This document shows positions 41,846-49,104 of a DNA stretch of 64,000 nucleotides, one piece after another (position 1 is the first letter of the stretch; each line of letters starts with the position of its first letter). Position numbers and translations under genes: made by a program. The notes beneath the pieces are model-generated. The model was given only the letters and a program-made list of their open reading frames with translations. It had not been told where the DNA came from and searched no databases. The stretch covers positions 1 to 64,000 of the forward strand of contig CAAGLA010000031.1 of NCBI GenBank assembly GCA_900770655.1. The letters are read 5' to 3'. Source of the DNA: Bacteroidaceae bacterium. GTDB taxonomy: Bacteria; Bacteroidota; Bacteroidia; Bacteroidales; Bacteroidaceae.

Positions 41846-43179
41846 AATCCGTAACGTTTTATTTTGTTGTATAATGTCTGCCGGGTTATTCCCAGTTTCT
41901 GCGCAACGAGCGACAAATTTCCACCGTATGCCTCAATAGCTTCGGCTATTGCAACACGTTCTATATCCTCCAGTGTCGACACGCTGTTGTGTGACTTCCC
42001 TTGTGAAACATAGAGCTGAAGATGTTCGGGCAGAATCTCGTCACCATCGCACATAATTACAGCCTTCTCCATTATATTCTGCAATTCACGTATGTTACCG
42101 TCGAAAGCGTGTTCGGTGAGCTTTGTCGCTGCCTTTTGGGATATACCGGCAGGCTGTTTCCCGTATTTCTCGCTATAGTGCTCGAGGAATATATGTGCAA
42201 GCGGAACAATATCGACCGCCCTTCTTCTCAATGGCGGCAGATTGATGTGAATGGTGTTTATACGGAAAAGCAAATCCTGTCTGAACTCTCCCTTTTCGGC
42301 CATTGCAAAAAGGTCCCTGTTCGTTGCAGCTACAAGACGTATATCTATCTCCTTTGGAACATTCCCTCCCAACGGAGTTACCATACGGTTCTGCAGTGCA
42401 ACAAGCATCTTGGCCTGAAGGTGCAGCGGCAGATTACCTATTTCATCCATAAAAAGCGTAGAGCCATTGGCGGCAACCATTTTGCCGTCACGGTCGCTGT
42501 ATGCATCGGTAAAGGCGCCCTTCTTGTGCCCAAAGAGTTCACTTTCGAACAAGAGTTCGGGTATTGCACCCATATCCAGCGCCACCATCTCCTTGTTGCT
42601 GCGGGAAGAAAGACGATGAATTTCCCTTGCGAGCAATTCCTTTCCCGTACCATTCTCGCCGGTAATGAGAATATTGGCATCGGTAGCTGCCACACGTTCC
42701 ACAACAGTGCGTATATGTGCCATTTCGGCACTTGCCCCCCAGAACATAGGCATCTCCTTACGCACAGGCTTTGTTGCTTTCTTACCCTTCTCTTTAGAGC
42801 TGTCAAGTGCATTCAACAACGTTTCCATAAGCTTGTCGTTGTTCCACGGCTTTACCACAAAATCGTATGCTCCGTGCTTCATCGCCTTTACAGCAAGGTC
42901 AATATCGGCGTATGCCGTGAAAAGAACCACCTTTAGCGCAGGATATTTTGCTTTAGCCTCATTAAGCCAGAAGATACCCTCGTTGCCGGTGTTTATTCCC
43001 GCATTGAAATTCATATCGAGCAACAACACATCGGGCTGTTCTGCAGCTATTGTAGAGAGCAATGTTGTTGGCGAAGAGAGTGTCGCCACCTTAGCAAAAT
43101 ACCCGCCGGCAAGTAATTTTACTGCCGACAGGATATTCTTGTTATCATCAACTATAAGTAATGTTCCTCTTTTTGCCAT
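41842..43179 (-). CDS. Sigma-54-dependent response regulator (NtrC family)
   Basis: The 445-residue protein has the three NtrC modules. The receiver has phospho-acceptor Asp55 in VLLLDMNFN, with the acidic pocket VDDNK, switch Thr in LFTAYAD and VKPWN. The AAA+ domain has Walker A ITGENGTGKE (172-181), a GAFTDA loop at 221-226 in place of the usual GAFTGA, Walker B STLFMDEIGNLP, and sensor/arginine-finger regions. The C-terminal Fis-type helix-turn-helix is NLSLVAQKLGITRQTLYNKI. The GAFTDA form is, as far as I recall, common among Bacteroidota members, but it is the sigma-54 contact loop, so it deserves note. A sigma-54-like promoter precedes the first gene of this operon. Confidence 0.94.
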   Translation of the reverse strand: MAKRGTLLIVDDNKNILSAVKLLAGGYFAKVATLSSPTTLLSTIAAEQPDVLLLDMNFNAGINTGNEGIFWLNEAKAKYPALKVVLFTAYADIDLAVKAMKHGAYDFVVKPWNNDKLMETLLNALDSSKEKGKKATKPVRKEMPMFWGASAEMAHIRTVVERVAATDANILITGENGTGKELLAREIHRLSSRSNKEMVALDMGAIPELLFESELFGHKKGAFTDAYSDRDGKMVAANGSTLFMDEIGNLPLHLQAKMLVALQNRMVTPLGGNVPKEIDIRLVAATNRDLFAMAEKGEFRQDLLFRINTIHINLPPLRRRAVDIVPLAHIFLEHYSEKYGKQPAGISQKAATKLTEHAFDGNIRELQNIMEKAVIMCDGDEILPEHLQLYVSQGKSHNSVSTLEDIERVAIAEAIEAYGGNLSLVAQKLGITRQTLYNKIKRYGL

Positions 43180-43205
43180 AGCGCGAAGTTAATCATATTA
43201 ATTAA

Positions 43206-43239
43206 AAACAACAATATTTGTTATTTTAAGAAGTTGTTT
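43206..43239. promoter_or_regulatory. Candidate regulator half-sites upstream of the response regulator
   Basis: AAACAAC (43206-43212) and GTTGTTT (43233-43239) are inverted half-sites 20 bases apart. The same two half-sites abut in the palindrome upstream of the TolC gene (54290-54304). They may be binding sites of the Fis-type helix-turn-helix regulator. AT-rich DNA makes chance matches possible. Confidence 0.35.
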
Positions 43240-43243
43240 AAAT

Positions 43244-43284
43244 TTATTTCGCCAAGTTTTTTATATTCAAGAATGGCGAAATAA
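43244..43284. repeat. Inverted repeat between the FtsX and regulator genes
   Basis: TTATTTCGCCA and TGGCGAAATAA are perfect eleven-base arms around a 19-base loop. The element lies 34 bases after the FtsX stop and 65 bases before the regulator ATG. It may be a partial terminator lowering regulator expression relative to the transport genes. No T-run follows. Confidence 0.45.
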
Positions 43285-43318
43285 ACGAAATGGTCTCTAA
43301 TCTCTTTACAGATTCACC

Positions 43319-45691
43319 TTAAATAGACTTAACCACATCGGCCGGGTTCTCTGTCGCAGCCTTCCACGAACGCAGTGTAACCAGCAATGCCGTCAAGAGC
43401 GCCACAGCAGCAAGCACAGCAAGCGGCAACCACAAGGTGAGCTCTATGCGGTTTACAAACCCCTCTAGCCAGTTGCCGGCAATAACCCACGCCACGGGCG
43501 CTGCCACTGCAAAGCACACTGCCACGATGAGCATATATCGGCGGTTGAACATTGCCACCACACTGCCGTTTGTTGCACCATAGACCTTGCGCACAGCTAT
43601 CTCGCTACGGCGGTGCTGTGTCTCGAAGAGCACAATGCCGAACACTCCCATAAGCGATATTACAACGGCAATGAGCGCAAAGGCAGAAATAAGGACTGTC
43701 TGTTTTTTTGTATCGCCGTAGACCTTCGCAATGGCGTCGTTCACAAAATCAATCTCCGGTTCCTCGACATTGGGGTCAATCTCTTTTGCAATGGCACGTA
43801 TATCGTCGCAAACAGTTTCAACATCCACATTCCTGTTCAAGCGTACATAGAAATACATCCTATAATCCGACGAGCCCTGACTGTAAAGCATTGTGTTCGT
43901 CTTGGCCTTGTTTGCCCCCACAAAGTTTATATGAGGTATTATGCCTATTATCTCTTCGTAATCCCACTTGTCGCCAATGCCAAGCCCTGTTGCCTCAGAG
44001 GTATAATCGGTTATCAGATACCCCGGAGTGCCTTTAATAAAACCGTGCCCTGCGACTACCGGAATACCTAGTACCTCGGGAAAATTATACCGCACATAGT
44101 GTACCTGCATTTTTACCTCAGTACCATCTATCAGTCTAGAATTGAATCCATCGGAACCGAAAATTCCCCAGTTAGTCGATGTCACAGCCTCTATGTTAGG
44201 ATTTGCAGCAAGTTTTTCAAGGAAAAGCTCGTGTTTCGGGGCAAGGTCCATAGATTTTATCATAAGCACATTCTCTCTATCTATACCAATATCGTAACGT
44301 ACCATATAACTGTATTGCAAGGAGAATACAAGTGCAAGAATAATAAGTACCATAGATACCGTAAACTGCAAGGCCACAAGCCCCGAACGCAGGACACGGC
44401 CGGCCTTTGATTGTGCAAATCCTTTCCTGACAGCAAGCGAGGCGTTGAAACCGGTTATGTAGAATGCAGGATATACGGCAGCTGCAACAGCCATTGTAAC
44501 GGAAACAGCACACACAAGCACAACGCTTTCCACATTATCCCCTAGCGCCAACGAGAAGTTTACGTACTCGTTTATACCGGTACCCTGTACGGCATATATT
44601 ATGTAAAAGGCAATGACAAGAGCTATAAAAACCAGCCCCACAGCCTCAAACACAAAGTTCCACCGCAATGTTTTGCTGCTTGCACCAAAAACTTTGCATA
44701 TATTCACAGCGCGCATACGCACCGGCACAAGAGCCATAAAGAAGTTCACAAAGTTTATGAAAGCCACAATTACAATTACCAAAGCAATGGCAAGCTGTGT
44801 CATTGTTGTACCTACGGAACCGTTCAAGTAATTTTCAAACTGTGTACCAAAATAGAACTCATCCATAGGCACAAGCTTTATATCCAGTTTAAACCACTTC
44901 TCTTTATTTTCATCGCTTATTTTCTCCCCTGTTGCCGCCTCATACTGTTCGGCATACTCTTCATTTAAATCCCAGTACTTCTGTTGCCACAAGGCTATGT
45001 ATTCATCGGTGCCGGCCCCTTCCCTGAATTTCAAAAAGACCGAATAGTTCCAGTTGTTGTTTACCATTCCATTCTCGCGATTGTCATTGCGGAATATGTG
45101 CCGCCCGCCGAGAATGGTATTCTCCTCGAAGTCCTCGAATATTGCAATAACCGTGAGCGGTGTACCCGGCGCAAGTTCTCCCTCTTCGAGCTTAATGACA
45201 TCTCCAACGGTTACACCCATTGTCTTTGCCATACTTTCCGACACTACAGCTGCATTCATCTGCCCGAAGTCTTCGGCGTTTCCTGCAATTATGTCGAACG
45301 AGAAAACATCGAGCAGCGTGCTGTTACAGCGAGTGACACCGCATTTGAACTTCTCGTAACCATTCCCGTTGCCATTTATCCACACGTGGGTGGGGCTCTC
45401 ATACCACGCCATTGAAGCAATACTCTCCACAACAGGCAAAGCCTCTGCTGTTTCGTATGAAACAGGATTGGGAGCATTTTCATTATATACGCCCAATGTC
45501 TTATTATAAGGCGATATCATATACACCCGCTCGTTGTCCTTTATTGAGCTGTTGAAAGTAAAAGCATTGTACACCTGTGCCATTATTATGTAGAAGGCAG
45601 CAAAGGCAAGCGCCAACCCCGCAATATTCAACAGCGATGCAATCTTGTACCGTCTGAGTGTATTTATAAAATTCTTTAATGCTATTTTCAT
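43319..45691 (-). CDS. FtsX/MacB-type ABC permease (third of three)
   Basis: The 790-residue protein has the duplicated FtsX layout: helix 1 (IASLLNIAGLALAFAAFYIIM), a periplasmic MacB-PCD-like domain (residues about 45-280), three helices about 290-410 (LAIALVIVIVAFINFVNFFM), a fourth/fifth pair near 425-450, a second periplasmic domain, and the C-terminal helix trio (TVLISAFALIAVVISLMGVFGIVLFE, ALLVTLRSW). It has no ATPase domain and relies on the ATPase at 48268. Similar in layout and sequence to the permease at 49105, so they are paralogues. Substrate unknown; MacB-like mechanotransmission with the TolC/HlyD partners is inferred. Confidence 0.9.
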   Translation of the reverse strand: MKIALKNFINTLRRYKIASLLNIAGLALAFAAFYIIMAQVYNAFTFNSSIKDNERVYMISPYNKTLGVYNENAPNPVSYETAEALPVVESIASMAWYESPTHVWINGNGNGYEKFKCGVTRCNSTLLDVFSFDIIAGNAEDFGQMNAAVVSESMAKTMGVTVGDVIKLEEGELAPGTPLTVIAIFEDFEENTILGGRHIFRNDNRENGMVNNNWNYSVFLKFREGAGTDEYIALWQQKYWDLNEEYAEQYEAATGEKISDENKEKWFKLDIKLVPMDEFYFGTQFENYLNGSVGTTMTQLAIALVIVIVAFINFVNFFMALVPVRMRAVNICKVFGASSKTLRWNFVFEAVGLVFIALVIAFYIIYAVQGTGINEYVNFSLALGDNVESVVLVCAVSVTMAVAAAVYPAFYITGFNASLAVRKGFAQSKAGRVLRSGLVALQFTVSMVLIILALVFSLQYSYMVRYDIGIDRENVLMIKSMDLAPKHELFLEKLAANPNIEAVTSTNWGIFGSDGFNSRLIDGTEVKMQVHYVRYNFPEVLGIPVVAGHGFIKGTPGYLITDYTSEATGLGIGDKWDYEEIIGIIPHINFVGANKAKTNTMLYSQGSSDYRMYFYVRLNRNVDVETVCDDIRAIAKEIDPNVEEPEIDFVNDAIAKVYGDTKKQTVLISAFALIAVVISLMGVFGIVLFETQHRRSEIAVRKVYGATNGSVVAMFNRRYMLIVAVCFAVAAPVAWVIAGNWLEGFVNRIELTLWLPLAVLAAVALLTALLVTLRSWKAATENPADVVKSI

Positions 45692-45710
45692 AATCTTAGT
45701 TTTTTAGTTT

Positions 45711-45785
45711 CGAGGTCCTTGCTTGTGTTTAGGATGGCAATTCCGCGTCTATGTCATTCTGAGCAAAGTGGCAAGACATCTCTTG
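45711..45785. repeat. Interspersed repeat copy A
   Basis: This spacer contains GAGGTCCTTGCTTGTG and TTAGGATGGCAATTCCGCG, closely matching copy B at 48162-48215 base for base with scattered changes, then a second unit ATGTCATTCTGAGCAAAGTG. The core TGTCATTCTGAGCGnAGnGAAGAATCT is a widespread bacterial intergenic repeat. Confidence 0.6.
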
Positions 45786-45789
45786 TTTC

Positions 45790-48111
45790 TCAATTATTCC
45801 TTTTTATCATCTCTACAGGGTTACCGTTTGCAGCACGCAACGACAGCAGCAACTGTACAGAATATACAAAAGCCAGCACAGCCAGTACGCCTACTGCATA
45901 TACCCACACCGGCACACTGCAACGCATCTGTGCAAGCGTCGAAAGCCACTCATCATTCAGCCACACGGCAATGGCAACACCACACACTACTGCAGGAAGC
46001 ACAATCCACAGAAGCCTTGTTCCCAGAACCATAAGCACCTCGGCCGTCGAAGCCCCACATACCTTGCGCACTGCAATCTCCTTGCGGCGACGTGCAATTT
46101 CACCCTGCAGGTAACCGCATAGCCCAATAAATGCTATCAGCAACACCACCGATGCCACAATAACCATCCCATTACGCATACGTTTAATGTGAGCAAATGT
46201 TATATCCACCCATTCACTGTACGATATCAGCCTATAACCGTAGACATCGTCGTATATCGATGATACAGCCTCGTCTATAGCCTTTATGTTCTCGCTACTG
46301 AATTCCGACAGCAGAATATTATACAACACGACAACCCTATATTCCGGTGCCGCATCGCTTATATAGCGTACAGTATGCAGCATAATAGGTTCCGTAACGC
46401 CGGTGCTCATCATACGGTAATCGGCAACAACACCCACAATCTCAAACGGCACCATAGAAGCGTCGTATACAATTTTACCTATAGGAGCATCCTTCCACCC
46501 GCGCATTTCTACATACTTCTCGTTCACAATAACCTTATTGGCGCCATCGATAGGCAGGAAATTACGACCCTGCACAATCTTCATCTGCATAGACGGTATA
46601 TAATTTTCGTCAACAATATCCCACCGGCACGAGAAAAGCAGTTTCCCTTCTTCATCGACACAAGGCATACCCGAATAACCCGACAGCGGAGACTCCGAAG
46701 AGATTCCGGCATTTTCCACAAAGGGCAGACTACGCAATTTGTCGGCAACAGGCCCGGCATCCTCAATCTTCGTTGCCAATTCAAGCGAGACAAGCCTGTC
46801 GAACTTGTAGCCATAATCGGAATTCATTATAAAGTCGACCTGTCTGTTGCTCACCAAGAGAAATATTACAACAGCTACAGCCATTGTAATCTGTGAGAAC
46901 AGAAGAAATTTCTTCCACCACACCCTGTTGTCACTGCCACGACGGAAAGCATAATTTATGCTCACTGCCGAAAATATAGCAGCCGGAACAATCCCTGCAA
47001 AAACAAAAGCCAACAGACATACAACAAGAGGTATCCATATACGTTCCAGTGCAAACAGGTCACTTGCCCTGTAGCCAAACAGGTCGAAAATCTCGTTGTG
47101 CATACTTGCTATGAGAAAAGCAGCAATAACCACAGAGAGAAGCAGAAGAAGGAAGGTTTCGGCCAGCAACATAGCGAACACGGTTGCACGCGAAGCACCG
47201 TTACACTTCATTGTTGCTATTGTACGGCTACGCTCGGCCAGCGAGGATATTGTTAGCAGAACATAATTAAGGCAGGCTACAAATAGTGCAACCAAAGCTA
47301 TTGCCGAATAAATTACCAGCATCTGCTTTACATCATTGGCCACATATATTGTAGATGTAAGCGGAATAAAATGGAAAGACTTCTGCCACTCCTCACAATG
47401 TTCCTCAATACCGTGCTTCCTGATAAATTCAGGCATTGCAGCCTCTACTTCTGCAATATCGGCTCCCTCACATAGTTTTATGAACGTAGTATAGCTGTCC
47501 TGACCGGTCCATATCTCGTCATTGGCATCGTATGGCAAATACTCGATAATATCAAAATCCCCTATCGACTGGTTTACCGGCGGCGTCTCAAATACACCGG
47601 CAACAACCATCAGGCCCAACTTCTTCCCCAACGGGTCCTCATTGCCAAAATGCTTTTTGGCAAGGCGCTCCGAAATCATCACCTCATCACCGGCTTCACC
47701 CTCACGGCTTAGTATTCTGTGAGGGTCGCCACTGATAACCCCAAAGTCAAGGACATCGAAAAGAGTGCTATTTGTCTGCAAAGCTTTGGCTTCCATAACA
47801 TTTTCGGTTGTACCAAAATACTTAACCACTTCAATAAAGTGTGCAGCAGCCTCGACTTGGGGTATATCAGCAACAATATTAGGAGCAAACGGCTTTACCT
47901 GTTTTTCGGACATTCCGAACTGAGGAGATTTCACCCATACCTGATATACTCTCTCTTTTTCCGGGAACGAAGAGTTGAACGAGAGGTTCAGCCCTACGTA
48001 CGAGAATACAAGAAGCGCAACAGCAATACCCAATGACAAGGAGAGAACCCTTGCCAACGAGTTGCCACGTCTCTTCAACAGATAACGGAATGAATAATTC
48101 AGTGTTTGCAT
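45790..48111 (-). CDS. FtsX/MacB-type ABC permease (second of three)
   Basis: The 773-residue protein has the same duplicated FtsX plan as its neighbours: N-terminal helix LSLSLGIAVALLVFSYVGL, a large periplasmic domain, helices near 275-385 (IYSAIALVALFVACLNYVLLTI, TFLLLLLSVVIAAFLIASM), a second periplasmic part and C-terminal helices (GMVIVASVVLLIAFIGLCGYLQG, VLAVLAFVYSVQLLL). The IARRRKEIAVRKVCGAS segment is the conserved FtsX cytoplasmic loop. It diverges more from the other two permeases than they do from each other. It is 156 bases downstream of the ATPase gene, with an interspersed repeat in the gap. Confidence 0.9.
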   Translation of the reverse strand: MQTLNYSFRYLLKRRGNSLARVLSLSLGIAVALLVFSYVGLNLSFNSSFPEKERVYQVWVKSPQFGMSEKQVKPFAPNIVADIPQVEAAAHFIEVVKYFGTTENVMEAKALQTNSTLFDVLDFGVISGDPHRILSREGEAGDEVMISERLAKKHFGNEDPLGKKLGLMVVAGVFETPPVNQSIGDFDIIEYLPYDANDEIWTGQDSYTTFIKLCEGADIAEVEAAMPEFIRKHGIEEHCEEWQKSFHFIPLTSTIYVANDVKQMLVIYSAIALVALFVACLNYVLLTISSLAERSRTIATMKCNGASRATVFAMLLAETFLLLLLSVVIAAFLIASMHNEIFDLFGYRASDLFALERIWIPLVVCLLAFVFAGIVPAAIFSAVSINYAFRRGSDNRVWWKKFLLFSQITMAVAVVIFLLVSNRQVDFIMNSDYGYKFDRLVSLELATKIEDAGPVADKLRSLPFVENAGISSESPLSGYSGMPCVDEEGKLLFSCRWDIVDENYIPSMQMKIVQGRNFLPIDGANKVIVNEKYVEMRGWKDAPIGKIVYDASMVPFEIVGVVADYRMMSTGVTEPIMLHTVRYISDAAPEYRVVVLYNILLSEFSSENIKAIDEAVSSIYDDVYGYRLISYSEWVDITFAHIKRMRNGMVIVASVVLLIAFIGLCGYLQGEIARRRKEIAVRKVCGASTAEVLMVLGTRLLWIVLPAVVCGVAIAVWLNDEWLSTLAQMRCSVPVWVYAVGVLAVLAFVYSVQLLLSLRAANGNPVEMIKRNN

Positions 48112-48161
48112 AAAAATCTTGGTTAAATTCAGTTAAATTGTTTAAGATGTCTCACATACGC

Positions 48162-48215
48162 TGTCATCCTTTTCGAGATCCTTCACTGCGTTCAGGATGA
48201 CATATTCGCGCGTAA
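48162..48215. repeat. Interspersed repeat copy B
   Basis: Bounded by inverted TGTCATCCT (48162-48170) and AGGATGACA (48194-48202), with the core GAGATCCTTCACTGCGTTC, a classic intergenic repeat form. It lies in the 156-base gap between the ATPase and the second permease. Confidence 0.7.
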
Positions 48216-48267
48216 ATGAGCACCGCAGGAACAAGCGTAACGCAGTATTTGCCCGGTACAATGTTTT

Positions 48268-48948
48268 TTACAATTTGTTTGCAACATCTGTAACCACCTG
48301 TCCATCGAACAAGCAGATAGTACGCGACGCATACTGCGCGTCGTGCTGCGAGTGGGTAACCATAATAATGGTAGTACCTTCGCGGTTTAGCTCCTGAAGC
48401 AGGAGCATAACCTCTTGGCCGTTCTTTGAGTCAAGGTTACCTGTCGGCTCGTCGGCAAGCACAAGCTTGGGATTAGAGACCACGGCACGCGCAATAGCCA
48501 CACGCTGTTGCTGACCGCCGGAGAGCTGCTGCGGGAAGTGCCCGGCACGGTGCGAAATGTTCATACGCTCAAGAATATCGTTAACGCGCCTTTTACGCTC
48601 CGACGCCTTTACACCCATATATACAAGCGGAAGCTCCACATTCTCAAAGACTGTCATTTCGTCAATGAGGTTGAACGACTGGAATACAAAACCAAGATTG
48701 CCTTTGCGGAATTGTGTACGCTCCTTCTCTCGAAGGTTGCCCACCTCCTTGCCAATGAGGGTATATTTACCGTCTGTAGGGTTATCGAGCAAGCCCAGTA
48801 TATTGAGCAAGGTTGACTTTCCGCAACCCGATGGGCCCATAACAGCCACAAACTCACCCTCTTTCACTTCAAAAGAAACACCGTTAAGAGCAATAGTCTC
48901 AATCTCTTCTGTAAAGAAACTCTTCTTCAAATTTTCTACTTTAAGCAT
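48268..48948 (-). CDS. ABC transporter ATPase, LolD/MacB type
   Basis: The 226-residue ATPase has Walker A GPSGCGKST, the Q loop FVFQSFNL, signature LSGGQQQRVAIARA, Walker B LVLADEPTGNLDS and the H loop VTHSQHDA. It is the only ATPase of the operon and should serve all three FtsX permeases as a dimer. The family couples ATP turnover to conformational work in the periplasm instead of classic import. It lies between the first and second permease genes. Confidence 0.95.
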   Translation of the reverse strand: MLKVENLKKSFFTEEIETIALNGVSFEVKEGEFVAVMGPSGCGKSTLLNILGLLDNPTDGKYTLIGKEVGNLREKERTQFRKGNLGFVFQSFNLIDEMTVFENVELPLVYMGVKASERKRRVNDILERMNISHRAGHFPQQLSGGQQQRVAIARAVVSNPKLVLADEPTGNLDSKNGQEVMLLLQELNREGTTIIMVTHSQHDAQYASRTICLFDGQVVTDVANKL

Positions 48949-48994
48949 AATCGTATTTTTTTAGTCATTAATATTAATTTTCTATTTTTTTTAG

Positions 48995-49101
48995 ATATTT
49001 CGCTTCGCTCAATATGACAATGCTACGAAAAAGATGTCATTGCCTTCGGCCCCTACGGGCGGCGAAATTCGTTTTTGAGCGCAGTGAAGAATCTCACTCT
49101 T
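48995..49101. repeat. Interspersed repeat copy C (two inverted units)
   Basis: One unit reads TTTTTGAGCGCAGTGAAG then AATCTCACTC (49071-49099). The other is inverted at 49000-49020 (ATTGAGCGAAGCGAAATAT on the minus strand). A GC-rich hairpin (GGCCCCTACGGGC) lies between. The form is like a small palindromic mobile repeat unit, degenerate. Confidence 0.6.
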
Positions 49102-49104
49102 TTT

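Noticed and set aside
43180..43195. TAACTTCG as a promoter directly before the response regulator ATG
   Set aside because: It is too close to the ATG to leave a leader. A leaderless transcript is possible but there is no -33 element at the right distance.
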